A stretch of DNA of 64,000 nt from Acidobacteriota bacterium (GCA_003223025.1 QHXR01000001.1:632248-696247); one strand, 5' to 3'. Counted from the first letter of the stretch, positions 1 to 10,471 are shown. Program-made: numbers and translations. Notes: generated by a model from the letters alone, not told the origin.

Positions 1-848
1 CCGCCACCGAATCCTCCCCAATCGCCGCCTCCGCCGCCCCAGTCACTGCTCCCGCCGCTTCCCCAATCGGATGACGAAGACGAGCTTGAGCTCGCGGCAC
101 TGTTGATAACCGAGCCGATGATCCATGGCAACGCGCTTCCGCCTCCGCCGAACCCGCCACCCCAACCACCGCTTCCGCCGCGACCGGACCGGCCGCCGCG
201 GTTCGACAAAATTATCAGAATGATAAAGAAGATGATGATCAGGCAAAAGAAGAACGAAAATCCGCCCTCGGATTTTGACTGGCCCCTCTTCGGCACCGGA
301 GTCGGCGACGCCGCGGTTCCGCTGCTTCGTTCGTCGATCGTCCGAATATACGCGTCGATCGTATCCGAGATGCCCTTTCCGTAATCACCCTTCTTTAGCT
401 CCGGGACGAGATACTGCCGCTGCAAGCTTCCGGCGAGCGCATCCGGCAACTCGTCCTCGAGATCCGCGCTCACTTGCGTGAAATATTTACGATCGTCGAC
501 CGCGAGCAGCAGCAACGCACCGGGATTGTCTCCGCTCTTTGATCCGATCCCCCATCCGCGATACACGGCGAGCGAATAATCGAATATGTCCCGCTCGCCC
601 GTCGTCCGGATCGTCGCTACTGCGAGCTCGACACCAGTCGATCTTTGGTAATCGATGAGCCGCTTGTTCAGCGTTGCTTCAACGCTATCGTCGATAACCC
701 CAGCAAAGTCATTTACCGGAGCGGTCGGAGCCGGCAGAGGCGAAACGTTGGATGACGACTCCTGAGCGTTCGCTACGAGAGCAACTACGCACAAGATCAG
801 ACATACTACGACAGCCTTAAAATTTGTACCGACAATACGCTTCAGCAT
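1..848 (-). CDS. TPM-domain (YgcG-like) membrane protein, C-terminus cut by window edge
   Basis: The gene runs off the left edge, so its stop is not seen. From the ATG at 848 it encodes an N-terminal hydrophobic signal segment ending near ANAQ, then a TPM domain (VNDFAGVIDDSVEATLNKRL ... GVELAVATI ... YSLAVYRGWGIGSK ... GALLLLAVDDRK). A strong transmembrane segment rich in Phe and Ile follows (FFFCLIIIFFIILIIL), then a Gly/Ser/Trp-rich tail. This order (signal, TPM, one TM, glycine-rich tail) is typical of the YgcG/TPM family, which is linked to envelope processes; its biochemical role is poorly defined. A TTG three codons upstream is an alternative start. It lies 63 nt downstream of dnaX on the same strand and may share its transcript. 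Confidence 0.85.
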   Translation of the reverse strand, partial: MLKRIVGTNFKAVVVCLILCVVALVANAQESSSNVSPLPAPTAPVNDFAGVIDDSVEATLNKRLIDYQRSTGVELAVATIRTTGERDIFDYSLAVYRGWGIGSKSGDNPGALLLLAVDDRKYFTQVSADLEDELPDALAGSLQRQYLVPELKKGDYGKGISDTIDAYIRTIDERSSGTAASPTPVPKRGQSKSEGGFSFFFCLIIIFFIILIILSNRGGRSGRGGSGGWGGGFGGGGSALPWIIGSVINSAASSSSSSSSDWGSGGSSDWGGGGGDWGGFGG

Positions 849-911
849 TCGTTTCAAGAATTGTGTCAAATCCTGAATCAATACGAAAGCCTCTAGTTTT
901 AGTTCCTGATA

Positions 912-2744
912 TTAAGACGAAGGCGGGACACGTTTTACAGCGACGATCTTCGCGCGAAAGATACGCATCGCTTTTCTTGCGAGCGGGTGACCCGCCGCGT
1001 AGATCATGAGCTCTTCTTCGGTCGCGTTCTCGGGAAGGGCGTCGGGCATCGGTACTTCTTCTTCATCGAGATCGGGCGGAGCGTAAATCGGACTTAGTGC
1101 CGGAGCCGCAGCCGAAGCCGCGGAACCGTTTGACGAGCCGGAAACGACATTTGCCGCGACTTGACTCCCGAATAAACTGACCGCGAGATCTTCGGCACTT
1201 TGAATCGGCAGCAGATCGTCTCCGCTAAACTCGAGCTTTCGATCGTAAGCTGCGTCGAGCCACGCGTCTTCGACGTGTTCGAGAGCTTCGCTTTCGATCG
1301 GTGCAAGCTTTACCGGAAGGGAATCGATGAAACCGAGGTCAATGATCGGTTGCTGAGGAAGTTCAGTCGGCTCGAATTCGATATCTGGTGAAAGTTCCGG
1401 TTCGAGGACCGGTAAAGATTCTCGTTCGAGATACGGATCGGGTGCGAAGTATTCGGGTTCGGCAGGGAAGGACTCAACCGGCTCAGTTGGAGGTTCAGGG
1501 TTGGCCGGTTCGGAATTTAGAGTTTTTTTTTCCGCGGTCGCCGCAGCGGCCTCGGATGACGGAACCGCTCCGTTCGAAAGGCTGTTCTCAAGTTGCGTCA
1601 GTCGTTCGAGAAGTTGCTCGACAGGGACGACGCGTCGCATTTCCGTCAGTTTTACGAGCCCGGTTTCGAGAACATATCTCGGCTGGATCGCTTCTTTGAG
1701 TTTTGTCTCAGTCTCGCAAAGCGAATTGAAAAATCTGATGAAGTCGGCTTCGGTGAATCGGTTTGAATAGTCGTTCAAGTCGTCCGGGTTCAACGCCGAA
1801 TTTTCGACAAGGGAGATGTCTCCGTTCGATACTTTGAATACCATCAGGTCGCGAAAAACTCCGAGCAGATCGCGGCAAAAGTTCCGCGTATCCTGACCGC
1901 GCGAGATGAGCTCCGCGACGACATCGAGCACGACCGACGGCTTCCGGTCAGAGATCGAACCGATGACTCGTGTCAGCATGTCCGCACTCGCAATCCCGAG
2001 AGCATTCGTCACATCGGCGATCGAGATCTTCTCGCCGGAAAAGCTTATGACCTGATCAAAATTGGACTGAGCATCGCGCATCGAGCCCATTCCCGACCGT
2101 GCGATCTGACGAAGCGACGCATCGTCGACATCGACGTTCTCAGCCTTTGCGATGAGCTTCAGTCGATCAAATATTTTCTGCAGCGGAATGGTTCGAAAAT
2201 CGAATTCCTGACATCGCGAACGGATCGTCTCCGGAACCTTGTGCAACTCTGTTGTCGCCATCACGAAGACGACGTCTTCGGGCGGTTCTTCGACCGTCTT
2301 CAGAAGCGCGTTGAACGACGAAGGCGACAACATGTGAACTTCGTCGATGATGAAGACTTTGTAACGATCGCGGGCCGGAGCGATGTTGATGTTCTGGAGA
2401 ATGATCTCGCGGATCTTATCGACCTGCGTGTTCGATGCCGCGTCGAATTCGAGAACATCCATCGAACGGCTCTCCGAGATTTCGACGCATGACGGACATG
2501 CATCCGGATCGTCGGTCCGGCATGGGCTTAGATTCGGTTTATCAGTCTTGTGACAATTCAGCGCCTTGGCGAGCAATCGGGCGGTCGTCGTTTTCCCAAC
2601 GCCGCGAGCGCCGGAGAACAGATAGGCGTGATGCAGACGGTCATGAGCAAGAGCGTTCCGCAGCGTCTGAGTGATGTGCTCCTGACCGGTTACCTCTTCA
2701 AAGGTTTGCGGTCTCCATTTTCTTGCGATGACTTGATAGGACAT
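912..2744 (-). CDS. dnaX: DNA polymerase III subunit gamma/tau
   Basis: Clamp-loader ATPase of the replicase, 610 aa. The N-terminus MSYQVIARKWRPQTFEEVTGQ is a family signature. Walker A (GARGVGKT) lies at residues 45-52. Zinc-module cysteines are C64, C75, C83 and C86, with a longer gap after C64 than in E. coli. The DEVHMLS Walker B region and the SRC motif (TIRSRCQEFDFR) follow. The AAA+ core continues to about residue 370; after that comes an acidic Pro/Glu-rich tau-like linker and a short conserved C-terminal segment. No frameshift-type slippery A-run is evident, so a separate gamma product is not supported by sequence. It is transcribed away from the divergent delta-60 gene, with a roughly 200 nt shared upstream region. 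Confidence 0.97.
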   Translation of the reverse strand: MSYQVIARKWRPQTFEEVTGQEHITQTLRNALAHDRLHHAYLFSGARGVGKTTTARLLAKALNCHKTDKPNLSPCRTDDPDACPSCVEISESRSMDVLEFDAASNTQVDKIREIILQNINIAPARDRYKVFIIDEVHMLSPSSFNALLKTVEEPPEDVVFVMATTELHKVPETIRSRCQEFDFRTIPLQKIFDRLKLIAKAENVDVDDASLRQIARSGMGSMRDAQSNFDQVISFSGEKISIADVTNALGIASADMLTRVIGSISDRKPSVVLDVVAELISRGQDTRNFCRDLLGVFRDLMVFKVSNGDISLVENSALNPDDLNDYSNRFTEADFIRFFNSLCETETKLKEAIQPRYVLETGLVKLTEMRRVVPVEQLLERLTQLENSLSNGAVPSSEAAAATAEKKTLNSEPANPEPPTEPVESFPAEPEYFAPDPYLERESLPVLEPELSPDIEFEPTELPQQPIIDLGFIDSLPVKLAPIESEALEHVEDAWLDAAYDRKLEFSGDDLLPIQSAEDLAVSLFGSQVAANVVSGSSNGSAASAAAPALSPIYAPPDLDEEEVPMPDALPENATEEELMIYAAGHPLARKAMRIFRAKIVAVKRVPPSS

Positions 2745-2941
2745 TGGTGGAACGGTCTGTGTAGAACAATTCTATTTCAGTTCGGAGCGTCAGGCAATTC
2801 CGAAATCCAATCCGGGGCACAAGTAAGAAAATGGCCCGGAATCCATCGGATTTGTTGTACAATTTAGCCCCCAGCTACACTTTTTCCCGAATTGAAGCGG
2901 TCGTGCGCGCTCGTGACAATTCTAAAAACACAGGAGTAGGC

Positions 2942-5929
2942 ATGACTTCCAAAATCCAGACGCTTACGCTGATTATTTTTCAGCTTCTCACATTATCTTT
3001 TTCAGCGGCCGCGGCGGGAGATGTTGACCCGTTGTTCAATCCCGGGCTGATTCAAGTGGCTTACGCCGGCAACCCTACGAACGGCACGACAGTTCGGCGG
3101 GCCGTTGTTCAACCCGACGGAAAGGTTGTCCTAGCCGGACGGTTTGGAGCGGCTCATAAATCGGCAGCGAATAATATTGTCAGGCTCAATCCGGATGGTA
3201 GTGTGGACCCGTCGTTTAGGGCTCCCGTGACGACGACTAGCAACTTTATTACGACCGAGATAACCGCTCTCGCTCTTCAATCTGATGGAAAGATATTGAT
3301 CGGCGGAAATTTCATTACGGTCGCGGGTGTTTCGAGACCGGGAATCGCGCGTCTGAATTCGGATGGCTCTGTCGATCCGACTTTTATGAGTGCCGACGCT
3401 TATCACTTCAACACCGGGGTAGTCCTGGATATCGAAGTCGGAGCGGATAACAAAATAACCTTCGGCGGCCACTTTATATACGGTAATGTTGGCGGCGGCC
3501 AGAAGTTTAATCTTGCAAGGACGTTCGCCGACGGCAGCCTCGATTCGTCCCTTGATCCCACCGGCATCATATTGCCTAACGGTCCCGATGTCGGTCCGTG
3601 GGTGTACGACATTCTTTTGTTGCCGGATGGCAAGACTCTGTTTACGAGGAGCTCCGAGGTAGTTCGGCTTAATGCCGCGGGAGCAGTGGAGTTCAGTGTC
3701 CCAACGAACCATATTTTGCATCGATTTGCTCGCCAAACGGATGGGAAGATCCTGGTCGCGGGAGAGTTTACGACCTTCAACGGATTTCCTGTTCCGGCCG
3801 GGATCGTGCGTCTAAATACGAACGATTCCATCGATACATCTTTTACCCCGCCGGCACTCGCGGGCGGGATGGTCGACGTCGAGCTTTTGTCCGGAGGCAA
3901 GGTCCTTCTCACCGGTAACTTTTCGACTGCGTCGACAAAGGACCTGATCCTTCTCAACTCCGACGGTACCGCCGATAACTCATTTAGTTACGCCGGTGCG
4001 ACTCTTGTGGCGTATGATGCGGCGGTCCAACTGGACGGTAAGATTGTCGTCGGAGCGCAAGCACGCGACTTGACCGGGTACAATCCGCCCCTAGCCCGCG
4101 TAGCTGCTAACGGATCTCTCGATCCCTTGCAGGTAGTTGTTGGGAATAAGGGGAAAGCCAATGACATTCTTATCCAGCCCGACGGCAGGCTCCTTATCGG
4201 CGGGAAATTTACCCACGCCGACAGTGGATTTCGTAGCAATATTGCTCGACTAAATGCCGACGGATTGTTTGATAGTAGTTTCACTACAAACTACTTCTCG
4301 AATGAGGTCATCGACCTCGATATGCAGGGCGATAACGTCTTGGTTGGAGCCGACGGCGGTTACGCCAAATTGGACGGAGCCGGGATTGCTCAGTTCGGTG
4401 CCGCAGGAGTCACTTACGATCTTGACGCATTGCCGAACGGCCAGATACTCGCAGGCGTAAATAATATTCTTAAGCGAATGAATGCAAACGGAACTAACGA
4501 TGCTTCGTTCTTAGTTAACCTCAATTCTTCGATCCGAAGAATTCTCGTTCAGCCTGATGGCAAGATCTTGATCGGTGGCTTCTTCACGCAAGTCAACGGG
4601 AGTCCTCGTTCGAGGATCGCTCGGTTGAACGCGGACGGGACGCTCGATCCGACTTTTGATCCGAATCTCACGCCGAACGGACTAGTTGCCCACCTGGCCC
4701 TGCAACCCGACGGCAAGATCATCATCGCGGGTCAGTTCACCGGGATCAACTTCGACACAAACTATCACGACCTGGCGCGGGTGAACGCGAATGGGACTCT
4801 GGACACAAGTTTTCATTCGAACACGCAGGGTGAAGTCACAAGCTTAAGGAGACAACCTGACGGAAAGATCATCGTCGGTGGTGTCGGGATTGTCAGCGGC
4901 ATCGCACGCGACACTTTGAAGCGTTATAACACCGACGGAAGTGTCGATGCCACTCTCAGTGCAGTCATGGACGGACCGGTACGCGACATCGCGTTACAGG
5001 ATGGAAACAGGATCCTGATCGGCGGCGAATTCACGAACGTGAATGGAATCGATCGTCTCGGGCTGGCTCGACTTTCAAATAATGTGCAGCCGACTGCTCC
5101 GTTTGATTATGACGGAGATGGCAAGGCTGACGTATCGGTCTTCCGGGCATCGGAGAACAAATGGTACGTATTGCAAAGCTCGGATTCAGCGATCTATCAA
5201 CCGGTATTCGGCATCGCCGGAGACATTCCTGTTCCCGCAGATTTCGACGGAGATCGAAAGACCGACGTCGCGATCTATCGTCCTTCGAGTGGACAGTGGT
5301 GGTACCAGAGCAGTATCAACGGAGCGCAGATCGCGGCCACGTTTGGTTCGAGCGGCGACATTCCCCGGCCTTCGGACTTCGACGGTGACGGCAGAGCCGA
5401 TCTCGTTCTCTTCCGGCCATCGACGAGTACCTGGCTTAGATTTGGTAGCACGGCCGGAAGCGTTCCGAACGTGGCATTTGGACTGGCGGGCGATCAACCT
5501 TTGATCGGAGATTTCGATGGCGACGGCCGATCTGATCTCGCGATCTTCCGTCCATCGAATGGAGACTGGTGGTACTCTGCGAGCTCGGCCGGCGGAGCCT
5601 TCCGAAACGTTCATTGGGGACAGACGGGCGACCTGCCGGTTCCGGCTGATTTCGATGGCGACTCGAAGACGGACTTCGCAGTCTATCGTCCGTCCGACGG
5701 TGGATGGTACATCTACAACAGCGGCGACGGATCGTTCACAACGACCGCGTTCGGAACAAGCAGCGACCGACCGGTTGCCGGCGACTACGACGGCGACGGG
5801 CGAGCTGATATCGCGATTTTCAGACCGTCAGGCGGACTTTGGTATCTGCTGAGATCGACATCAGGCTTTGCCGGTCTGCAGTTTGGTCTGTCAACCGATA
5901 CGCCGACACCGAACTCGTTTGTGCCTTAG
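2942..5929 (+). CDS. secreted delta-60 repeat / VCBS-like repeat protein (copy 1)
   Basis: Exported repeat protein of 995 aa. The start was set at the ATG at 2942 because ACAGGAGTAGGC precedes it and a clean signal peptide follows ([26 protein letters not shown]); the open frame upstream is not signal-like. Residues about 30-720 are delta-60 type repeats, recognisable by recurring QPDGKIxxxGxF and RLNxDGSxDxSF blocks, probably forming beta-propeller-like blades. From about residue 725 the C-terminus is tandem DFDGDGKxDxxxFRPSxGxWY units (FG-GAP/VCBS-like, probably calcium-binding). Substrate and partners are unknown. The following gene is a diverged tandem copy including its leader and terminator. 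Confidence 0.9.
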   Translation: MTSKIQTLTLIIFQLLTLSFSAAAAGDVDPLFNPGLIQVAYAGNPTNGTTVRRAVVQPDGKVVLAGRFGAAHKSAANNIVRLNPDGSVDPSFRAPVTTTSNFITTEITALALQSDGKILIGGNFITVAGVSRPGIARLNSDGSVDPTFMSADAYHFNTGVVLDIEVGADNKITFGGHFIYGNVGGGQKFNLARTFADGSLDSSLDPTGIILPNGPDVGPWVYDILLLPDGKTLFTRSSEVVRLNAAGAVEFSVPTNHILHRFARQTDGKILVAGEFTTFNGFPVPAGIVRLNTNDSIDTSFTPPALAGGMVDVELLSGGKVLLTGNFSTASTKDLILLNSDGTADNSFSYAGATLVAYDAAVQLDGKIVVGAQARDLTGYNPPLARVAANGSLDPLQVVVGNKGKANDILIQPDGRLLIGGKFTHADSGFRSNIARLNADGLFDSSFTTNYFSNEVIDLDMQGDNVLVGADGGYAKLDGAGIAQFGAAGVTYDLDALPNGQILAGVNNILKRMNANGTNDASFLVNLNSSIRRILVQPDGKILIGGFFTQVNGSPRSRIARLNADGTLDPTFDPNLTPNGLVAHLALQPDGKIIIAGQFTGINFDTNYHDLARVNANGTLDTSFHSNTQGEVTSLRRQPDGKIIVGGVGIVSGIARDTLKRYNTDGSVDATLSAVMDGPVRDIALQDGNRILIGGEFTNVNGIDRLGLARLSNNVQPTAPFDYDGDGKADVSVFRASENKWYVLQSSDSAIYQPVFGIAGDIPVPADFDGDRKTDVAIYRPSSGQWWYQSSINGAQIAATFGSSGDIPRPSDFDGDGRADLVLFRPSTSTWLRFGSTAGSVPNVAFGLAGDQPLIGDFDGDGRSDLAIFRPSNGDWWYSASSAGGAFRNVHWGQTGDLPVPADFDGDSKTDFAVYRPSDGGWYIYNSGDGSFTTTAFGTSSDRPVAGDYDGDGRADIAIFRPSGGLWYLLRSTSGFAGLQFGLSTDTPTPNSFVP

Positions 5930-5946
5930 GAGACGATCGCAATATG

Positions 5947-5985
5947 AAAAGCCCGCGTTCCGGAAGAACCGACACGCGGGCTTTT
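5947..5985 (+). terminator. Rho-independent terminator after delta-60 copy 1
   Basis: Stem AAAAGCCCGCG / CGCGGGCTTTT with a 17-nt internal loop, ending in a T-run. The flanking sequence is repeated almost identically after the second copy, showing that the terminator was part of the duplicated unit. Confidence 0.85.
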
Positions 5986-6149
5986 GTTATCATACGGTTT
6001 CGTTAAGACATCGCTAGGACTTCGTTGCGTGCAAAAAGGACGATGGAACTCGACTGGTTCGAGTATATAATGTCCATCCCAGACCATGACTTTGTTCCCG
6101 GACTAAGCCGAGACAGCCGGCGACGATTGTGAATTACACAGGAGTAAGT

Positions 6150-6216
6150 ATGACTTCCAGAATCCGAACTCTCGCTCTTATTATCTTCCAACTTATCGCC
6201 CTTTCTTTTTCGAAGT
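6150..6216 (+). pseudogene. orphaned signal-peptide start of delta-60 copy 2
   Basis: ATG at 6150 with a good ribosome-binding site (CAGGAGTAAGT) encodes MTSRIRTLALIIFQLIALSFS, closely matching the copy 1 leader. The frame then runs into basic out-of-frame sequence (KCVRSKRAPG...) instead of an AxA cleavage site. It is out of phase with the repeat frame by one base. This is seen directly; whether it is biological or an assembly artefact is not decidable here. Confidence 0.7.
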
Positions 6217-9120
6217 GTGTACGTAGTAAAAGAGCTCCCGGATGGAAAGATCCTGGTCGGCGGCGACTTTACCGAGGTTCAAGGTTATGCCGCTAGCGGA
6301 CTCGCACGTCTGAATGCGGACGGCAGCGTCGACACGAGTTTTAACGCGCCTGATTTCTTCAGCAGCTTAGGTATCGGCAACGCGGTCTATGCGATCGCTA
6401 TACAGCCCGATGGAAAGATCCTCGTCGGTGGCCAGATCCTTGGTGCCGCACCCGACGCGACTCCGGGGATCAGAAGGTTGAACGCCGATGGTTCGATCGA
6501 CCAGTCCTTTTTCATTACGCCGCTCACTTTTGCATCAACGTTTGGTGGGCCGATCGTTTACGACATCGAGCTGCAGTCTGACGGCAAGATCGTCATCGGA
6601 GGTGTATTCGGTGGTCTCGCTTCCGGAGAAAACATCGGCCGGTTCAATTCGGACGGGACCCGGGATGTGACTTTTTCAGGAATGGCATCGGGAGTGACGG
6701 TGAAAGATATTGCGATCTCACCGGACGGCAAGATCTTTCTCGGCGGGTTTATTGGTGGGTTGCCATCGGTCGCCCTGTACAAGCTAAATTCAAACGGCAG
6801 CCAGGACCCGTCGTTCTCGCCGACTGAATCGGGGATGGGTGCGATTGAGGCGGTAAGGCTGTCGCCGGATGGCAAGGCTATCGTGGCCGGCACGTTCACC
6901 GCTTTCAAGGGCTCACCTCAGGGCCGGATCTCGCGCATAAACACCGACGGCTCGGTCGATCTGAACTTTAACCTCAATGGTATCGGAGCCAACGGCAATA
7001 TCTACGACATTGCGCTTCAACCCGATGGAAAGATCCTGATCGCCGGCGCTTTCAACAGTTTTAATGCGACAGCCAGGCTGCGCATCGCCCGGCTCACGTT
7101 GGAGGGCTTGCTGGATGACACGTTTGTTCCAACTGGCACCATTACTAATACGACTGTCAACGACATCGAACTGATGGCTGACGGCCGCATTCTCGTGGGC
7201 CTGACGTCAACTACCCTTCACGAGCCTCTCCTCCGGTTCGGCTCGACTGGAACATTTGATCCGTCGTTGGTGGTCCGAATAAATAAGGGTGGGCTTGTAA
7301 GAAAAGTGGTTCAACAGCCGGACGGCAAAGTAATTGCCGCGGGCGAGTTTATTTATGCGAACAACGTGATTCGACGTTCGCTGGTGCGTTACAACATCGA
7401 TGGCACCATCGATACGTCGTTCGTTCCGTTCTTCAACTCAACCGTGAGTCCTGTTAACGCCTCGGCTATTGTGCTTCAGCCGGATGGCAAGATTGTGGTT
7501 GGTTTTACCGGAAGCTACGTTTTAAGGCGGTTGAATCCGGACGGGTCCGAGGACACGAGTTTCGCGATCACTTCTGGCGCATTCAGTGTCGTTTACGACA
7601 TCGCTTTACTTTCGGACGGTAAATTCATCGTAGTCGGAACGTTCGGTGTCCGACGATTAAATAGTAACGGCACGACCGATTCGAGCTTTACTCCGCCTCA
7701 GCCGAACGGCGAGGTATTCAAGGTGGCGATCCAACCCGATGGAAAGATACTTATCGGTGGTTCGTTTACGCAGATCGCGACATCGATTCGCGGAGGAATC
7801 GCCCGCCTCAATGGAACGGATGGATCGCTCGACAATACGTTCAATCCGCCGGGCGGGGCGAACAATGCAGTTCAGGACTTTGAGCTACAGGCCGACGGAA
7901 AAGTAGTGCTTGGCGGAGCGTTCACTTCTCTGAACGGCAACTCGAATATCAAGTACATCGGGAGATTGAATTCCGACGGAACACTCGACGGCACGTTTAT
8001 CCACGCGGCTAACTCTCCGGTCTATGCGATCAAGCTGCAGTCTGGCGGCCGAGTTTTGTTGGGCGGCTTTTTCTCCATTATCGACGGAGTTGCGAGAAAC
8101 GGTATTGCCCGTCTAAATGCGAACGGAACCGTTGACGCTGGGTTTGCTCCGTTCGCTAACAAGAACCTGCAAGACATCGCATTGCAGTCCGACGGCAAGA
8201 TCCTCATCGGTGGCGCCTTCTCAAAGATCAACGGAGTTTCAAGACCGCGTCTCGCGAGACTGCTCGACAGTACGACGCCGGTCCGGACGCCTTTCGACTA
8301 CGACGGCGACGGACGTGCGGACGTTTCCGTATTCCGTGCTTCAACAAATCGATGGTACGTACTCCTGAGTGGGAACTCGACCGTCGCGGAGCAAACATTT
8401 GGTTTGGCCGGAGATGTGATAACACCGGCCGATTACGATGGCGACGGCAAGACCGATATCGGAATCTTCCGTCCGTCTAACGGACAATGGTGGTACCAGA
8501 GCAGCATCAACGGAGCGCAGATTGCGAATACTTTGGGCCAAACCGGCGACATCCCGCGGCCTTCGGATTTTGACGGCGATGGCAAAGCCGATCTCGTTCT
8601 ATTCCGGCCGTCGACCAGCACTTGGATCAGATTCGGAAGCACCGTCGGCAACGTTCCGGACATGGCGTTTGGTTTGTCGGGTGATCAACCCGTGATCGGA
8701 GATTTCGATGGCGACGGCAAGTCGGATCTGGCGATCTTCCGTCCATCGAACGGGGACTGGTGGTATTCGGCGAGCTCGGCAGGTGGGGCGTTTAGAAACG
8801 TTCACTGGGGACAGACGGGCGACTTACCGGCTCCGGCTGATTTTGATGGCGACTCGAAGACTGACTTCGCTATCTTCCGGCCGTCGGACGGCGGATGGTA
8901 CATCCTCAACAGCAGTAACGGATCGTTCACGACTACTGCGTTCGGAACCAACGGCGATCGACCGGTAGCTGCCGATTATGATGGCGACGGGCGAGCCGAC
9001 ATCGCGATCTTCAGACCGTCGACTTCACTTTGGTACCTGTTGAGATCGACGTCAGGCTTTACCGGTCTGCAGTTCGGGATATCAACCGATACCGCAACAC
9101 CGAACGCCTTCGTGCCTTAG
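6217..9120 (+). CDS. delta-60 repeat / VCBS-like protein (copy 2), 5' end frameshifted
   Basis: This open frame gives 967 aa of delta-60 repeats followed by the same C-terminal DFDGDGK/FRPS units as copy 1. The ancestral start is probably the ATG at 6150, preceded by ACAGGAGTAAGT exactly as in copy 1 and encoding MTSRIRTLALIIFQLIALSFS, a signal-like segment. That frame reads out of phase after the T5 run at 6206-6210 and stops within about 50 codons. The repeat frame only opens at about 6154, and its first usable codon is a GTG at 6217. Deleting one T would fuse signal and repeats. The segment that follows the signal in copy 1 ([13 protein letters not shown]) is missing. As written, an exported product cannot be made from the 6217 start. 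Confidence 0.8.
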   Translation: MYVVKELPDGKILVGGDFTEVQGYAASGLARLNADGSVDTSFNAPDFFSSLGIGNAVYAIAIQPDGKILVGGQILGAAPDATPGIRRLNADGSIDQSFFITPLTFASTFGGPIVYDIELQSDGKIVIGGVFGGLASGENIGRFNSDGTRDVTFSGMASGVTVKDIAISPDGKIFLGGFIGGLPSVALYKLNSNGSQDPSFSPTESGMGAIEAVRLSPDGKAIVAGTFTAFKGSPQGRISRINTDGSVDLNFNLNGIGANGNIYDIALQPDGKILIAGAFNSFNATARLRIARLTLEGLLDDTFVPTGTITNTTVNDIELMADGRILVGLTSTTLHEPLLRFGSTGTFDPSLVVRINKGGLVRKVVQQPDGKVIAAGEFIYANNVIRRSLVRYNIDGTIDTSFVPFFNSTVSPVNASAIVLQPDGKIVVGFTGSYVLRRLNPDGSEDTSFAITSGAFSVVYDIALLSDGKFIVVGTFGVRRLNSNGTTDSSFTPPQPNGEVFKVAIQPDGKILIGGSFTQIATSIRGGIARLNGTDGSLDNTFNPPGGANNAVQDFELQADGKVVLGGAFTSLNGNSNIKYIGRLNSDGTLDGTFIHAANSPVYAIKLQSGGRVLLGGFFSIIDGVARNGIARLNANGTVDAGFAPFANKNLQDIALQSDGKILIGGAFSKINGVSRPRLARLLDSTTPVRTPFDYDGDGRADVSVFRASTNRWYVLLSGNSTVAEQTFGLAGDVITPADYDGDGKTDIGIFRPSNGQWWYQSSINGAQIANTLGQTGDIPRPSDFDGDGKADLVLFRPSTSTWIRFGSTVGNVPDMAFGLSGDQPVIGDFDGDGKSDLAIFRPSNGDWWYSASSAGGAFRNVHWGQTGDLPAPADFDGDSKTDFAIFRPSDGGWYILNSSNGSFTTTAFGTNGDRPVAADYDGDGRADIAIFRPSTSLWYLLRSTSGFTGLQFGISTDTATPNAFVP

Positions 9121-9136
9121 AGACGATCGCAATATG

Positions 9137-9176
9137 AAAAGCCCACGTTCCGGAGCAAACCGGAACGCGGGCTTTT
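9137..9176 (+). terminator. Rho-independent terminator after delta-60 copy 2
   Basis: Long stem AAAAGCCC.CGTTCCG / CGGAACG.GGGCTTTT with an 8-nt loop and trailing T-run; homologous to the terminator at 5947-5985. Confidence 0.85.
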
Positions 9177-9186
9177 ATCATAAAAA

Positions 9187-9372
9187 TGGCGGCTTCAGGC
9201 TTAACCGCAACACAGGCTGAAATTGCTACCGTTGCTCGATTCCTCGCCTAGCGGAGTTCACAACTCAAACCTTGTGCGGAGCCTGAAGCCATATATCGAT
9301 CTGGGAACTGGGTTTTCGGATCTGGGATATAAAGCAAAATCCGAAATCCCAATTCCCAAATCCGAAATTGAG
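9187..9372. repeat. inverted repeats between terminator and tRNA-Ser
   Basis: Two nested elements fill this gap. GGCTTCAGGCT near 9189 pairs with AGCCTGAAGCC near 9283. From about 9300 a word-type inverted repeat alternates GGGAACTGGG / TTCGGATCTGGGAT with CAAAATCCGAAATCCC / AATTCCCAAATCCG. No gene is seen on either strand. Confidence 0.6.
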
Positions 9373-9376
9373 ATGG

Positions 9377-9464
9377 CGGAAAGGGTGGGATTCGAACCCA
9401 CGGAACCCTTTTGAGGTTCACAGCATTTCCAGTGCTGCCAGTTCAACCACTCCTGCACCTTTCC
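9377..9464 (-). tRNA. tRNA-Ser(GGA)
   Basis: 88 nt on the minus strand. Acceptor stem GGAAAGG/CCTTTCC with discriminator G, anticodon stem-loop GCACTGGAAATGC (anticodon GGA, reads UCC/UCU), a class-II variable arm (ACCTCAAAAGGGT) and T-arm GTGGGTTCGAATCCCAC. CCA is not encoded. Confidence 0.93.
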
Positions 9465-9487
9465 GCGTTTCGAGACCAGCGAGGGCC

Positions 9488-9557
9488 GGGACTCAAAACT
9501 AAAAACTAAATCTAGAAACCAGTAACCAGAAATCAAAACTAGAAACTAGAAACTAAA
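9488..9557. repeat. single-armed word repeat (AACTAGAAACTAG type)
   Basis: Degenerate tandem copies of words such as AAAACTA, GAAACTAG and GAAACCAGTAACCAG fill the space between tRNA-Ser(GGA) and the end of the aquaporin gene. No second arm is evident here. Confidence 0.55.
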
Positions 9558-9558
9558 A

Positions 9559-10332
9559 TCAACTTTCGACCACTTCGACGACCGTCGTCGATGCGTTTTC
9601 GCCAACCACCGGTTCCTGCTCGGGCACTCCGTCATCTCCAGCCAGCCACGCGTAAAATAAACCAGCGAGCATCGCACCAAGAATCGGAGCCACCCAGAAC
9701 AACCATAGCTGCGGGATGGAATCTCCGCGTGCAAACAATGCCGTTCCGGTACTTCGAGCGGGATTAACCGACGTATTGGTGACCGGGATGGAGATCAGGT
9801 GGATAAGCGTCAGAGCCAATCCGATCGCGAGCGGAGCGAAACCCTTCGGAGCTTTTCCGTGCGTCGAACCCATGATGACGATCAAAAAGAAGAACGTCAT
9901 CACGACCTCGGTCACGAACGCTGCGAGCGGCGTGTAATGCCCGGGCGATCCCAACGACTCGCCGAACCCATTCGAAGCGAACCCGCCGGTGACTGCGTTA
10001 AAGTCCGACTTGCCCGACGCGATGAGATAAAGGATCCCCGCACCGGCAATCGCTCCAAGTACTTGAGCAATCACATACGGAATAAGATCACTCGCCGGAA
10101 AACGTTTGCCCGCCCATAGTCCGAACGAGACCGCGGGATTGAAATGACCGCCGGATATGTGACCAAGCGCGTATGCACCGGTCAAAACCGTTAGTCCGAA
10201 CGCGAGCGAAACACCGGCGAAGCCGATTCCCACACCCGGATATTTTGTCGCCAAGACCGCACTGCCACAACCACCCAGCACAAGCCAAAGCGTTCCGATA
10301 AACTCTGCCGTTAACCTCTTGCTCAAAGGCAT
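9559..10332 (-). CDS. aqpZ: aquaporin Z family water channel
   Basis: Inner-membrane MIP-family channel, 257 aa (slightly longer than typical AqpZ because of an acidic C-terminal tail). Six hydrophobic helices start with [23 protein letters not shown]. The two pore half-helices carry the NPA signatures [11 protein letters not shown] and SVNPARSTG; the Arg after the second NPA is the selectivity-filter arginine. The profile matches water-selective AqpZ rather than glycerol facilitators, which carry an Asp after the second NPA. A GGAGG ribosome-binding site lies about 11 nt upstream of the ATG. Confidence 0.93.
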   Translation of the reverse strand: MPLSKRLTAEFIGTLWLVLGGCGSAVLATKYPGVGIGFAGVSLAFGLTVLTGAYALGHISGGHFNPAVSFGLWAGKRFPASDLIPYVIAQVLGAIAGAGILYLIASGKSDFNAVTGGFASNGFGESLGSPGHYTPLAAFVTEVVMTFFFLIVIMGSTHGKAPKGFAPLAIGLALTLIHLISIPVTNTSVNPARSTGTALFARGDSIPQLWLFWVAPILGAMLAGLFYAWLAGDDGVPEQEPVVGENASTTVVEVVES

Positions 10333-10409
10333 AAGAAGCGACCCTCCATTGTTTTATGTACGTAGAAAGACAGGCGTGACTGGCCAAAAATTTCAAACAA
10401 CTAAATCGT

Positions 10410-10470
10410 TTAGCGAAATCGAAGTTAGATCGTTAAATCCAAAATCCAAGATCCCAAATCCAAAATAGAC
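10410..10470. repeat. single-armed word repeat (AAATCCAAAATCC type)
   Basis: Tandem degenerate words (AAATCCAAAATCCAAG, ATCCCAAATCCAAAAT) sit immediately beside the tRNA-Ser(CGA) gene. The same word family recurs at 24699-24794 and 53573-53590. Confidence 0.5.
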
Positions 10471-10471
10471 G

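Noticed and set aside
2745-2941. SRP RNA near dnaX/tadA/tRNA-Ser, as in many bacteria
   Set aside because: The conserved GGAAGCAGCC-type domain IV loop was not found in the gaps around dnaX, the tRNAs or tadA.
2942-9120. Transposon or IS interpretation of the duplicated unit
   Set aside because: No transposase, no terminal inverted repeats and no target-site duplication seen; a simple tandem duplication explains it.
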